From Hymenobacter jeongseonensis (GTDB lineage Bacteria; Bacteroidota; Bacteroidia; Cytophagales; Hymenobacteraceae), in assembly GCF_015694725.1 (NCBI RefSeq), contig NZ_JADQDQ010000001.1, forward strand, positions 682,001 to 746,000: 64,000 bases of DNA, in the 5' to 3' direction. Under the pieces are notes generated by a model, which had not been told where the DNA came from, searched no databases, and saw only the letters and a program-made list of their open reading frames with translations. A program made the position numbers and the translations under genes. Shown here piece by piece: positions 34,680 through 43,691 of this stretch (position 1 is the stretch's first letter; every line of letters begins with the position of its first letter).

Positions 34680-35114
34680 CTACTGCGGGGCCTGCTTAAA
34701 TAGCAGCCGGGGCTGGGCCGCACTCGCATCATAAAGCCGCAGCTCCTGGCCCACGATTTCAAAACGGGCCGTAAGGGGCAGAATAGTGAGGTATTTGTCC
34801 TCAATGTTCTGGCCGCCGCAGGTGGCTTTGGTAGCCGCCTGCGCGCTGATGCTGAGCTGCTGCCCACTCCCGCCCAGGCTGTACTGGCCGCTAAAGCTGT
34901 TGCACGGCCCGAGCCCCACCGTGCGCTTGCCATCCGCCGCGAATTTGAGGTAGGACTGCGTGGTTGGGCTGTAGCTGGAGAGCGTAAGCGGAAAATCGTC
35001 AATTTGAACCAGCATCCAGCGCTTATCGGTGAGCACCGAGGTGGAGTCTTTCGCGCAGCCGCAAAGGGCCAGTGCGGTCAGGCAGGCCAGTGAATAGAGG
35101 GGCCGGGTTTGCAT
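34680..35114 (-). CDS. META domain lipoprotein
   Basis: This 144-residue protein has a lipoprotein signal (LACLTALALCGC, lipid Cys at about 20) and one META domain: TDKRWMLVQID, KFAADGKRTVGLGPCNSFSGQY, then TKATCGGQNIEDKYLTILPLTARFEI. META domains occur in HslJ-like envelope proteins and small secreted proteins of unknown function. It lies just upstream of ndh on the same strand, with 76 bp between, so they may share a transcript. Confidence 0.88.
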   Translation of the reverse strand: MQTRPLYSLACLTALALCGCAKDSTSVLTDKRWMLVQIDDFPLTLSSYSPTTQSYLKFAADGKRTVGLGPCNSFSGQYSLGGSGQQLSISAQAATKATCGGQNIEDKYLTILPLTARFEIVGQELRLYDASAAQPRLLFKQAPQ

Positions 35115-35271
35115 GGGATTTCGGGCTGCGGGATGAGCTGCAATAATAGCGAAAAATTGAAGCCAGTGCGTGGGCTCTTGCTTCGTTGAGGATGCTGAAA
35201 CCAGCTGTTTTCGAACTCTTTCCGTAGAGCCGGGTGTTGGGTCGCTACTTCCACGTTTTCATTTTCCGCTT

Positions 35272-35718
35272 ATGAATCTGCTGTCTTCCGTCTCCCTGTT
35301 GGTGGGTACTTGCCTGTTGGGGGCCGCCGCCCCGGCGCCCCGGGCTGCCGAAAATCAGTCCATTACGGTGGTGGTGTCGGCGCTGGTGTCTACCACTTCT
35401 ACCGTCAAGCTGTACTTCTATAACACCCGCGAAGGATTTCTGAAGAGCGGCAAATGGGCGTTTTCCAAAGCCGTGAAGCCAGAAGGCAAGCGGGAATTTA
35501 CGCTGCCCGTGGAGTTGCCCAAAGGCGAGTGGGCCGTGGCCATCACCCAGGACCTCAACAACAACGATAAAGTCGACAAGAACTTCATCGGGATTCCCAC
35601 CGAGCCTTATGCCTTCTCGAACAACATCCGGCCCACCGTGGCCGCGCCCGGGTTCGACGAATGCAAGTTCACGGTGGATGGCCCGGGCAAAGTTGTCAGC
35701 ATCGTGCTGAAGGATTAG
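35272..35718 (+). CDS. DUF2141 secreted protein
   Basis: From the ATG at 35272 the protein has 148 residues with a signal peptide (MNLLSSVSLLVGTCLLGAAAPAPRAA) and the DUF2141 pattern VKLYFYNTREGFLKS, ELPKGEWAVAITQDLNNNDKVDKNFIGIPTEPYAFSNNIRP. The DxNxxxxxD segment (DLNNNDKVD) is a family hallmark that may bind a cation. It is monocistronic, divergent from the META gene, and ended by a long hairpin. Function is unknown. Confidence 0.88.
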   Translation: MNLLSSVSLLVGTCLLGAAAPAPRAAENQSITVVVSALVSTTSTVKLYFYNTREGFLKSGKWAFSKAVKPEGKREFTLPVELPKGEWAVAITQDLNNNDKVDKNFIGIPTEPYAFSNNIRPTVAAPGFDECKFTVDGPGKVVSIVLKD

Positions 35719-35745
35719 CACAGTGGCCAAATCCGAATAAATCCA

Positions 35746-35794
35746 AAACAGAACGTCCTGCTGAGTGAAGCCTCAGCAGGACGTTCTGTTTTAA
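35746..35794. terminator. Terminator after the DUF2141 gene
   Basis: AACAGAACGTCCTGCTGAG pairs perfectly with its complement around TGAAGC, followed by TTTT. The symmetric stem could also serve the convergent gene ending at 35810. Confidence 0.88.
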
Positions 35795-35809
35795 GCAGAC
35801 TGACTATTG

Positions 35810-36295
35810 TCAGTCGCCTCGAAACGGATGGAGCCCGCGGCCCAGACGCTCCACCAACTGCACGGCGCGGCGCACGCGGGTTTCGCGCTGCTTGGCCTCG
35901 TCTACCAGGCGGGCCATGGCGCGGCGGTGCGCCCCGCTGTAGGAGAGAAACGCGGTTTCGGCTTCGGGCCAGGCGCCCAGGGCTTCAGCCAACTCCGCGG
36001 GCAGGTCTACGTGGTCGGGGTTGGGGTCGGGCGCGATTTCGATGGTTGCCTCATCGCCCAGCGCGAGGCCCACGGTGCGGCACACGTCCTTGTTCAGCAT
36101 GAGGTAGCGGCCGCCGCCTTCCAGCGGCAGCAGCCCCAGCCGCAGCGCGTGGCCGCGAATGGTGCACACCACGCGTTTGGCCGCTTTGCCGCCCAGCGCT
36201 TCAAGCACCTCCGCCGGTACCACAATGGTTTGGGTGGGCATGAAGCTGGGGCCGCCGGGTTCCAGCAAGGCGTGAAAGGTGATGGGGGTAGGCAT
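35810..36295 (-). CDS. YdeI/OmpD-associated family protein with DUF1905 domain
   Basis: The 161-residue protein has an N-terminal DUF1905-like part (ITFHALLEPGG, FMPTQTIVVPAEVLEALGG) and a C-terminal YdeI/OmdA helix region (AFLSYSGAHRRAMARLVDEAKQRETRVRRAVQLVERL). Proteins of this group have been linked in enterobacteria to bacteriocin protection and envelope stress, but a role here is not shown. It lies 33 bp downstream of the aldo/keto reductase gene on the same strand, so the two probably share a transcript. Confidence 0.8.
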   Translation of the reverse strand: MPTPITFHALLEPGGPSFMPTQTIVVPAEVLEALGGKAAKRVVCTIRGHALRLGLLPLEGGGRYLMLNKDVCRTVGLALGDEATIEIAPDPNPDHVDLPAELAEALGAWPEAETAFLSYSGAHRRAMARLVDEAKQRETRVRRAVQLVERLGRGLHPFRGD

Positions 36296-36328
36296 GGCCC
36301 AAAAGTAGGGACGCGCCGCGGCGCGCTC

Positions 36329-37327
36329 CTACGCCGTGGTGGCTTGCAGGGCTGCCAGCTGCTTGTTGATAAAGTCCAGCTCTTCAAACGTGAGCTTGAA
36401 ATCCATAGCCCGGGCGTTTTGCACGGCTTGCTCGGGGTTGCGGGCGCCCACCAGCGCCACCGTAATGCCGGGCTGCGCCAGCGTCCAGCGCAGCACCAGC
36501 TGGCCGAGGGTGGCGTTTTTGGTTTCGGCCAAGGGGCGGATTTTGTTGAGCATGGCATTCACGCGGGTCACGCTTTCGGGCGTGAACAGGCGATGGCCGG
36601 TGCGCAAGTCGCCCGCGCCGAACTCCTGCCCGGGCTTGATTTTACCGGTCAGTAAGCCCAGCTGTAGTGGGCTGTATACTAAAATGGCCTTGTGGTGCTC
36701 GATGCAGTACGGCACCACATCGGCCTCAATGTCGCGCCGTACCATGCTGTAGGGCACTTGGTTCGAAACCAGGTTCAGCGTTTTTTCGGCTTCCTGCATT
36801 TGGGCCACCGAGTAGTTGCTCACGCCGGCGGCGCGCACTTTGCCCTGCTCGATGAGGCGCGCCACGGCCTCCATCGTTTCATCAATCGGGGTGGTGGTAT
36901 CGGGCCAGTGCTGCTGGTAGAGGTCGATGTAATCGGTGCCGAGGCGGCGCAGGCTGTCCTCGCATTCCTTGATGATGCTGGCGCGGCCGGCGTACTTGTA
37001 CACGTCGAGGCCGTGGCCGTTGTTGTCCTTGGTTTTCATGGCAAAATCGCCCTGGGCCAGGTCCCAGCGCATGCCGAATTTGGTGAGGATTTGGACCTTG
37101 TCGCGGGGTAGGCTTTTGATGGCTTCGCCCACGATTTGCTCGCTCAGGCCCATGCCATACACGGGCGCCGTGTCGATGCTGGTCACGCCCAGGTCGTAGC
37201 TGGCGTGGATGGCGCCCACGGCGTCGTTTTGCTCGGTGCCGCCCCACATCCAGCCGCCGGCCGCCCAGCTGCCAAAGGTGATGCGCGAAACGGTGACTCC
37301 GGAGGTGCCTAATGCTTGGTATTCCAT
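36329..37327 (-). CDS. Aldo/keto reductase
   Basis: The 332-residue TIM-barrel protein contains the AKR tetrad: D52 (SIDTAP), Y57 (PVYGMGLSE), K83 (TKFGM) and the His of DLYQQHWPD. The C-terminal ALVGARNPEQAVQNARA is the NADPH-binding segment. Such enzymes reduce aldehydes or ketones; the substrate cannot be told. It leads the short minus-strand unit that continues into the YdeI-like gene. Confidence 0.92.
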   Translation of the reverse strand: MEYQALGTSGVTVSRITFGSWAAGGWMWGGTEQNDAVGAIHASYDLGVTSIDTAPVYGMGLSEQIVGEAIKSLPRDKVQILTKFGMRWDLAQGDFAMKTKDNNGHGLDVYKYAGRASIIKECEDSLRRLGTDYIDLYQQHWPDTTTPIDETMEAVARLIEQGKVRAAGVSNYSVAQMQEAEKTLNLVSNQVPYSMVRRDIEADVVPYCIEHHKAILVYSPLQLGLLTGKIKPGQEFGAGDLRTGHRLFTPESVTRVNAMLNKIRPLAETKNATLGQLVLRWTLAQPGITVALVGARNPEQAVQNARAMDFKLTFEELDFINKQLAALQATTA

Positions 37328-37563
37328 AAAGAGAAGTGATGCAAGGGAAAAATGGGCCGCTCGGGTAGGGGAGAAGGCCGGGCAGCTAACTCCGGTTGGG
37401 AGCGCAATGTTGCGGCAAGCCGCCGCCTAGCGCCGGCTATGGGCGGCCAAGCCGAACCGAGGAAAGGAAAAAAAACTGATTGCCAACGCGTAAGAAAAGC
37501 CGTTTCAACTTCCCGGGCGTTTTGGCGTACTCAAAAAGGTATTCCACTAACGCACAAATTATT

Positions 37564-38058
37564 ATGGCCGATAAAATCATAAATCTGCGCGACCTGCTTG
37601 TGCACGAAGTGCAGGCCCTATACAGCGCCGAAAAGCTCATTGTCACTGGCTTGCCGCGCCTGATTGACCACGCCACCAACCCCGACCTGAAGGAAGCTTT
37701 CCAAACGCACCTCTTCGAAACCAGACACCAGATTGAGCGCCTGGAAAAAGTAGCCGACCTACTCGAAATCGACGCCCGGGGCGACCGCAACAGCGGCATC
37801 GCCGGCATTTTGGCCGATGGCGAACGCGTGATGCACAAAGAAGCCAGTCCCGAAGCCATGGACGCCGCCCTCATTTGCTGCGCGCAAAAGGTGGAGCACT
37901 ACGAAATTGCCTGCTACGGCACGGCGGTGTACCTGGCGCAGGAACTGGGGTTCGAGCACGCCGCCGTGCTGCTCAGCAGCAGTTTGGACGAAGAGAAAAT
38001 TGCGAACGAAATTCTCAACAGCTTGGCCAAAAACTTGGTGAATCCCTTGGCGGAGTGA
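37564..38058 (+). CDS. Ferritin-like YciF/DUF892 protein
   Basis: From the ATG at 37564 the protein has 164 residues in a four-helix pattern: INLRDLLVHEVQALYSAEKLIVTGLPRLID, LFETRHQIERLEKVAD, ERVMHKEASPEAMDAALICCAQKVEHYEIACYGTAVYLAQ. The DLLVHELxxLYxAE and KVEHYEIAxYG motifs are those of YciE/YciF, di-iron-binding ferritin-like proteins induced by stress. A longer frame from 37480 lacks the usual N-terminus. It is monocistronic. Confidence 0.9.
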   Translation: MADKIINLRDLLVHEVQALYSAEKLIVTGLPRLIDHATNPDLKEAFQTHLFETRHQIERLEKVADLLEIDARGDRNSGIAGILADGERVMHKEASPEAMDAALICCAQKVEHYEIACYGTAVYLAQELGFEHAAVLLSSSLDEEKIANEILNSLAKNLVNPLAE

Positions 38059-38190
38059 GGCTGGCGTAAGGCCCGGCGGGATTCTCTGGCGCCGTAGGCG
38101 GCGGGCGGAGCGTAAGTGCTCAGGCCGAAAGGCTGGTGCGCCGCCGCTGGTGCTGCTTATGGCCGCCGCAAACTTTTTAGGGAGTCAAAA

Positions 38191-38211
38191 TTGTTGTACC
38201 TACATCAATTA
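38191..38211 (+). promoter_or_regulatory. Candidate operator/promoter upstream of the DsbA-like gene
   Basis: TTGTTGTACCTACATCAA is an imperfect 18-bp palindrome (TTGwTGTA-N2-TACAwCAA) that shares CTACATCAATTA with the yceI upstream region. A TTAATTTG sequence at 38209-38216, one base off the -7 consensus, overlaps its end. MarR/OhrR-like regulators use sites of this shape; that identity is inference. Confidence 0.4.
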
Positions 38212-38227
38212 ATTTGGCTCCCTTATT

Positions 38228-38932
38228 ATGAAAGTTGAAATCTGGTCCGACATCGTTTGCCCTTTCTGTTACATTGGCAAGCGCCGCTTTGAGCACGCCC
38301 TCGAGAAATTCCCGCACGCCGACCAAGTGGAAGTGGTGTGGCGCAGCTTCGAGCTAACCCCGGACTTCCGGCCCATCCCCGGCGAAAGCATCCACGAGTC
38401 GCTGGCCAAGAAGAAAGGCGTTTCGGCTGCCGAAGGCCGCAAAATGAACGATTACATGGCCACCATGGCCAAGGAAGTAGGCTTGGACTACGACTTCGAA
38501 CACGCCGTGCCGACCAACACCTTCCTGGGGCACCAACTCATTCATTTAGCAGCCAAGCACGGGAAGCAGGCCGAAGCCAAAGAGCGGCTGATGGCCGCGT
38601 ACTACTTGCAGGGCGAAAACCTGAACGAAATCGACACGCTGGCCAAACTGGCCACTGAAATTGGCCTCGATGCCGAAGAAGCGGGCACCGCTCTCGCCAA
38701 TGGCACCTACGCCGAAGCCGTGCGCTACGACGAGTACCAGGCCCAGCAAATCAACGTGCGCGGCGTGCCCTTCTTCGTCTTTGAAGACAAGTACGCGGTG
38801 TCCGGTGCCCAGCCCACCGAGCTTTTTGCCGAAGTGCTGGACAAGGTGTGGGACGAATCCCAACCCGCTAAACCCGCGCCGGTGATGCTGGCTGATGGCC
38901 CCGCCTGCGGGCCCGATGGCTGCGAAGTGTAA
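38228..38932 (+). CDS. DsbA family (FrnE-like) oxidoreductase
   Basis: The 234-residue protein starts MKVEIWSDIVCPFCYIGKRRF with the thioredoxin-fold CPFC motif at C11-C14 and no signal peptide, which places it in the cytoplasmic FrnE/polyketide-synthesis-like DsbA branch rather than periplasmic DsbA. The cis-Pro motif is VRGVPFFVF. The tail ends GPACGPDGCEV with two extra cysteines. FrnE proteins have been tied to oxidative-stress tolerance. The gene is monocistronic and is followed by a hairpin repeat. Confidence 0.92.
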   Translation: MKVEIWSDIVCPFCYIGKRRFEHALEKFPHADQVEVVWRSFELTPDFRPIPGESIHESLAKKKGVSAAEGRKMNDYMATMAKEVGLDYDFEHAVPTNTFLGHQLIHLAAKHGKQAEAKERLMAAYYLQGENLNEIDTLAKLATEIGLDAEEAGTALANGTYAEAVRYDEYQAQQINVRGVPFFVFEDKYAVSGAQPTELFAEVLDKVWDESQPAKPAPVMLADGPACGPDGCEV

Positions 38933-38964
38933 GCCAAAGCTGGTTTCCAGCAATACAAAAAGAC

Positions 38965-39065
38965 CGTCATGCTGAGCGCAGCCGAAGCATCTCGCGTGCA
39001 GTCACTAATCCTTACGATTGGTTTACTACCACACGCGAGATGCTTCGGCTGCGCTCAGCATGACG
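38965..39065. repeat. Palindromic intergenic repeat, copy 3 (101 bp)
   Basis: Perfect 34-bp arms (38965-38998 and 39032-39065) begin CGTCATGCTGAGCGCAGCCG. The loop GTTTACTACCA matches GAGTTACTACCA in copy 1 and the reverse complement of copy 2. A TTTTT run just after could let it act as a terminator for the DsbA-like gene. Confidence 0.92.
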
Positions 39066-39092
39066 TTTTTGATTTCGCCGCTACTCCCGCCT

Positions 39093-39542
39093 CTATTCCC
39101 GCCGCATGGGAATGTGCGGGATGCCATCCTCCAAGTACCCTTCGCCGCATTGTGCAAAGCCAAAGCCTTGATAAAACTGCGCCAGGTATTGCTGCGCGCC
39201 AATTTTGATGGGTTGGGCGCCGTACAGCACCTCGCAGTAGGTGATGGCCTGGCGCATTAGTTCCTGGCCCAAGCCGAAACGCCGGTATGCGGGCGCCACA
39301 ATGACGCGGCCAATGGCCACCTCTTCGTAGCTGATGCCGGCATCGAAGAGGCGCGCGTAGGCGGCCAGCTCACCGCCTTCGGCGTAGCCCAGTAGGTGAT
39401 AGGCTTTGTCGTCTTGCCGGTCTAGGTCCTGAAAGGGGCAGTTTTGCTCCACGATGAAGACTTCCACGCGCAGGCGCAGCAACTCGTAGAGCTCGGTCAG
39501 GGTCAGTTCGTCGTAGGGTTTGGCGGTCCAGTCGAGGGTCAT
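39093..39542 (-). CDS. ElaA-type GNAT N-acetyltransferase
   Basis: This 149-residue acetyltransferase has the ElaA opening TLTELYELLRLRVEVFIVEQNCPFQDLDRQDDKAYHL and the acetyl-CoA site IGRVIVAPAYRRFGLGQELM. ElaA-like GNATs are common; their substrate is not well defined. It starts 5 bp after the upstream DUF6624-like gene ends, so the two are one operon. Confidence 0.9.
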   Translation of the reverse strand: MTLDWTAKPYDELTLTELYELLRLRVEVFIVEQNCPFQDLDRQDDKAYHLLGYAEGGELAAYARLFDAGISYEEVAIGRVIVAPAYRRFGLGQELMRQAITYCEVLYGAQPIKIGAQQYLAQFYQGFGFAQCGEGYLEDGIPHIPMRRE

Positions 39543-39547
39543 ACAGA

Positions 39548-40237
39548 TTAGTTTTTGGGCATGCGTGCCACTTCTTCCAGCGTCACCACGCGGTAGGGGA
39601 TGCCCAAAGAAGCGGCAACTTGCTCCACGGTGGTCGGGAAACCGGCCTTCTTCCGGAGTTCATTCACCTTGGCGGCATCTTTAATGGGCCAGATAAACGG
39701 GGGCTGGCCTTCGCGCTTGCCCGTAGCGGGGTTGGTGATGCTGTAGCCCATGGCCTGGGTCCCGTAAATCTGGGCCTTGCCTTCGCGCATGAGCTGGCGG
39801 TCCAGCATCTGCCCGTACAAGTAAAACGGCAGTTCTCCGCGATTGGCGGCCGTTTTGATGAGCGGCAGATAGGTCTTGATGTCCTGCGAATGCTGCAGTA
39901 CGTACCAAGCGGCCTCGTTGGTAGGGGTTCCCACCAGCGACTTGCCCGGGTAGCCGTACTGCTTCAGAATGGCCCGCACCCGCACTTGATTAGACGAGTC
40001 GGTTTGCAGCATCCGGCGGGAAATGTAGCTGCCCAATTCCTCTTTCCTCACCCCGAGCGCAGCAGCCAGCGAATCTGGTTGGCGGTTAGTTCGCGGGTCA
40101 AACAGCATGCTCCGCCACTTCTGGTCGACGGCATGAATGCTATCCAGTTCCCGCTTCAAAGCTGGGTTAAAACGAATTTGTCCCACGGCCGCAAAGGCTG
40201 CGGACAGGAGCAGCAATACCATTATTATACCTTTCAT
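39548..40237 (-). CDS. Secreted DUF6624-like hypothetical protein
   Basis: The start at 40237 gives 229 residues with a signal peptide (MKGIIMVLLLLSAAFAAVGQ). The mature part (LKRELDSIHAVDQKWRS, LKQYGYPGKSLVGTPTNEAAWYVLQHSQD, LPFYLYGQMLDRQLMREGKAQIYGTQ) follows the DUF6624 pattern, with a conserved helix-turn arrangement and a QIYGTQ motif. Function is unknown. It sits just downstream of mfd with 40 bp between, and the acetyltransferase follows 5 bp later. Confidence 0.78.
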   Translation of the reverse strand: MKGIIMVLLLLSAAFAAVGQIRFNPALKRELDSIHAVDQKWRSMLFDPRTNRQPDSLAAALGVRKEELGSYISRRMLQTDSSNQVRVRAILKQYGYPGKSLVGTPTNEAAWYVLQHSQDIKTYLPLIKTAANRGELPFYLYGQMLDRQLMREGKAQIYGTQAMGYSITNPATGKREGQPPFIWPIKDAAKVNELRKKAGFPTTVEQVAASLGIPYRVVTLEEVARMPKN

Positions 40238-40277
40238 ACGCGGCAAAAAAATCAATAAAATAGCTTAGCACTTCAGC

Positions 40278-43200
40278 TTATGCCGCCACGGTTTCCTCAC
40301 TGCCCAGCTCACTGAGCACGCGCTTGGCCTGCTGAATGGAGCGCACTTCCTCAAACGTCACGATGAGCTGCTCCTTTTTCTCTTTCAGGTTGGCCGTGCG
40401 CGGGTGCGTCTGCACATAGTTGAGAATGGTGCCGAACTGCTCGCCCTGGAAATAGGCTTTGTGGTCGTCGTCGGCGGGCAAGAAGCCTTTCAGCGTGTCG
40501 CGCTTGAGCGTGATTTTGGTGAAGCCCACGTGGCAGGCCTGCCAGCGCAGCCGCACGATGTCGGCCAGCTGCTCCACTTCGGGAGGCAGCGGCCCAAAAC
40601 GGTCCACCATGCTGGTGAGCAGCTTCTTCAAATCTTCTGGCTTCTGGGCGCGGTCGAGCTTGGCGTAGAGCTGCAGGCGCTCCGAGACGTTGCTCACGTA
40701 CTTCTCGGGAATCAGGACTTGCTGGTCGGTTTCCACGTTGCATTCCTGAATGCGGCCCGCGCCGGCCGCCTGCTGCAGCCGCTGGTTGGAGTCACCCAGG
40801 AACAGGTCGCGGAACTCGGTTTCCTTGAGCTCCTGCACCGCCTCGTCCAGAATCTGGTGATAGGTCTCGTAGCCCAAGTCGTTGATGAAGCCCGACTGCT
40901 CGCCGCCCAGCAGGTTGCCGGCGCCGCGAATATCCAGGTCGCGCATGGCCACGTTGAAGCCCGCGCCCAAGTCCGAAAACTCTTCCAGCGTGCTCAGGCG
41001 CTTGCGGGCGTCGGCCGGCAGGTTGGCCACCGGTGGCGTGAGCAGGTAGCAGTATGCCTTGCGGTTGGAGCGGCCCACGCGGCCCCGCATCTGGTGCAAA
41101 TCCGAAAGGCCAGCCAAGTGGGCGCGGTTGATGATGATGGTGTTGGCGTTAGGAATATCCAAGCCGCTTTCGATGATGTTGGTGCTCACCAGCACGTCGT
41201 ATTCGCCCTCCACGAACTTCATCATGCGCTTTTCCAGCATCTCACCGTCCATCTGCCCGTGGGCGTAGGTGATTTTGGCGTCGGGCACGAGGCGCAGAAT
41301 TGTGTTGGCCATTTCCTCAATGTCCTTCACGCGGTTGTGCACGAAAAATACCTGCCCGCCGCGCTTCAGCTCCCGCGAAACGGCATCGCGAATCAGGATT
41401 TCGTCGAACACGTGCAGCTCGGTGCTCACCGGCTGCCGGTTGGGCGGCGGCGTAGCAATCACGCTCAAGTCGCGGGCGCCCATCAGCGAGAAGTGCAAGG
41501 TGCGCGGAATCGGCGTGGCCGACAGCGTAAGCGTGTCCACGTTCACCTTCAGTTCCTTGAGCTTGTCCTTGGTTTTCACGCCAAATTTCTGCTCTTCGTC
41601 AATGATGAGCAAACCCAAATCCTTGAACTTGATGTCCTTGTTGGTGAGCCGGTGCGTACCAATCAGAATGTCAGTTTTGCCCTCCGCCACGCGCCCCAAC
41701 GTCTCCTTAATCTGCTTGGTGGACTTGAACCGGTTGATGTATTCCACCGTCACGGGCAGCGTGGCCAGCCGGTCGCGGAAGGTCTTGTAATGCTGCATGG
41801 CCAGAATGGTCGTCGGCACCAGCACGGCTGCCTGCTTGCCATCGGCCACCGCCTTGAAGGCCGCCCGGATGGCAATTTCCGTTTTGCCAAAACCCACGTC
41901 GCCGCAGATGAGCCGGTCCATCGGGTGGGGCTGCTGCATGTCCTGCTTCACGTCTTCGGTGGCCTTGGCCTGGTCGGGCGTGTCCTCGTAAATGAAGCTC
42001 GATTCCAACTCGGCCTGCATAAAGCCATCCGGTGAAAACGCGAAGCCCGGTGCGGTTTTTCGCTTGGCATACAGTCGAATCAGGTCGGCCGCAATGTCCT
42101 TCACCTTCTTCTTGACCGACCGTTTCTTGTTTTCCCACTCCGGCGAGCCCAGCTTGCTCATGGTCGGTGGCGAGCCCTCGGCGCCGCTGTACTTTGCAAT
42201 CTTGTGCAGCGAGTGAATGCTCACCGTCAGCAAATCGTCGTCGCGATAAACGAGGCGAATAGCCTCCTGTATCTGCCCGTTGATTTCGACCTGCGTCAGG
42301 CCCGCAAAGCGCGCAATGCCGTAGTCCTGGTGCGTCACGTAGTCGCCGGGCTGCAGCGTCTTCAGCTCGCGCAGCGTGAGGGCCTTTTTCTTCGAGAATT
42401 TCTTGGTTTCCTGGGCCCGGTAGTAGCGCTCAAACAGCTGGTGGTCGGTGTACACGGCCAGTTCCAATTGCTCGTCGATAAACCCTTCGCGCAAAGCCAG
42501 CAGCAAGTGCTGAAACTTCACGTTGTTGTCCAGTTCGTCAAAAATCGTTCGCAGCCGGTCGGCCTGGCGCACCGTATCGGCGGTAATAATGGTGGTGAAA
42601 TTCCGAAGCTGATTCTCTTTCAGATTCTTTACCATCCGCTCAAACTCCTTGTTGAAGCTGGGCTGCGGCTTGGCTGAAAATTGAAACGTCTCGGCATTCT
42701 TGAAGTGAAAGCGCTTGCCGAATTCCACCACCGCGAATTCATCAAGCAGCTTCTTAAAGTTCTTGCCCGATTCAAATAAATCGGCCGGCTTGCTCACGAT
42801 TTGCATGCCGCCGGCCTCGCTCAGCATCTGCTGGAAGTTGGCCTCGGCTTTCTCGAACAGCTCTGTCACCACGTCCAGCGTCTGGCGCACGTCTTTGGCC
42901 CAAATGCAGGCCGTGCGCGGCAGGAAATCGAAGAACGCCTCGCGCGTTTCCGTCAGCATCTTGGTCTGCACGTTCGGGATGATGCTGATGCTGGGCCGCG
43001 GCTCCACCGAAAGCTGCGTCTCGGGATTGAACGTGCGGATGCTCTCGATTTCATCGCCGAATAGCTCCAGTCGGAACGGCAACTCGTTGGCGTAGCTGAA
43101 CACGTCCACGATGCCGCCACGCACGGCGTATTGGCCCGCTTCGTACACAAAATCCGTCTTCTCGAAGTCGTATTCGCCCAGCAGCTCGCCTAGGAAATTC

Positions 43201-43691
43201 ACGTCCAGCTTGTCGCCCACCTTGGCGTTGAAAGTATTCTTTACCAAGCTCTGCCGGTTGATAACCTTCTCCGTCAGTGCCTCTGGATAAGTCACGATGA
43301 ACACGCTGTTGCCCGTGGTGGCCGCGCGCGTGGTATTCAGGCGGTTCAGCGCCTCGGCGCGCATCAGCACGTTGGCGTTTTCGGTCTCGTCGAACTGGTA
43401 CGGGCGCTTGTAAGAGCTGGGAAACAGCAGCGCCTCGGGTCCCTCGGGCAGCAAATGCTGCAGGTCAGACAGGAAATAAGCCGCTTCGTCCTTATCGTGC
43501 AGAATGAATACGTGCGGGTGCTGGGCATGCGCCACGGCGGCCGCTACCACGGCATCCTGGCTGCCCACCAGGCCGCGCAGGTGCAGGCGCACGCTGCTGG
43601 GGTCGGGCTTGGCGGCCGCGCGCAGGCGCGCCGCCAAGGTTTGCAGCTCCGGAGAAAGACGATAGAGGCGAAGAAAATCAGCTACTTGCAC
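40278..43691 (-). CDS. mfd: Transcription-repair coupling factor Mfd
   Basis: The GTG at 43691 (VQVADFLRLYRLSPELQTL) gives a 1137-residue protein of normal Mfd length; a longer open frame to 43904 crosses the divergent gene's promoter and was rejected. Domain order is UvrB-like N-terminus, RNA-polymerase-interaction (CarD-like) domain (LTLRELKTLQPGDYVTHQDYGIARFAGL), SF2 helicase with Walker A GDVGFGKTEIA (about 595) and DEEQ box (IIDEEQKFG, about 697), helicase C (STNIIESGLDIPNANT) and TRCF tail. Mfd removes stalled RNA polymerase at DNA lesions and recruits UvrA. It is divergent from the YdjM-like gene. Confidence 0.96.
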   Translation of the reverse strand: MQVADFLRLYRLSPELQTLAARLRAAAKPDPSSVRLHLRGLVGSQDAVVAAAVAHAQHPHVFILHDKDEAAYFLSDLQHLLPEGPEALLFPSSYKRPYQFDETENANVLMRAEALNRLNTTRAATTGNSVFIVTYPEALTEKVINRQSLVKNTFNAKVGDKLDVNFLGELLGEYDFEKTDFVYEAGQYAVRGGIVDVFSYANELPFRLELFGDEIESIRTFNPETQLSVEPRPSISIIPNVQTKMLTETREAFFDFLPRTACIWAKDVRQTLDVVTELFEKAEANFQQMLSEAGGMQIVSKPADLFESGKNFKKLLDEFAVVEFGKRFHFKNAETFQFSAKPQPSFNKEFERMVKNLKENQLRNFTTIITADTVRQADRLRTIFDELDNNVKFQHLLLALREGFIDEQLELAVYTDHQLFERYYRAQETKKFSKKKALTLRELKTLQPGDYVTHQDYGIARFAGLTQVEINGQIQEAIRLVYRDDDLLTVSIHSLHKIAKYSGAEGSPPTMSKLGSPEWENKKRSVKKKVKDIAADLIRLYAKRKTAPGFAFSPDGFMQAELESSFIYEDTPDQAKATEDVKQDMQQPHPMDRLICGDVGFGKTEIAIRAAFKAVADGKQAAVLVPTTILAMQHYKTFRDRLATLPVTVEYINRFKSTKQIKETLGRVAEGKTDILIGTHRLTNKDIKFKDLGLLIIDEEQKFGVKTKDKLKELKVNVDTLTLSATPIPRTLHFSLMGARDLSVIATPPPNRQPVSTELHVFDEILIRDAVSRELKRGGQVFFVHNRVKDIEEMANTILRLVPDAKITYAHGQMDGEMLEKRMMKFVEGEYDVLVSTNIIESGLDIPNANTIIINRAHLAGLSDLHQMRGRVGRSNRKAYCYLLTPPVANLPADARKRLSTLEEFSDLGAGFNVAMRDLDIRGAGNLLGGEQSGFINDLGYETYHQILDEAVQELKETEFRDLFLGDSNQRLQQAAGAGRIQECNVETDQQVLIPEKYVSNVSERLQLYAKLDRAQKPEDLKKLLTSMVDRFGPLPPEVEQLADIVRLRWQACHVGFTKITLKRDTLKGFLPADDDHKAYFQGEQFGTILNYVQTHPRTANLKEKKEQLIVTFEEVRSIQQAKRVLSELGSEETVAA

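Noticed and set aside
34604..35002. N-terminal extension of ndh by 133 codons
   Set aside because: It overlaps the META lipoprotein gene on the same strand and lacks any domain.
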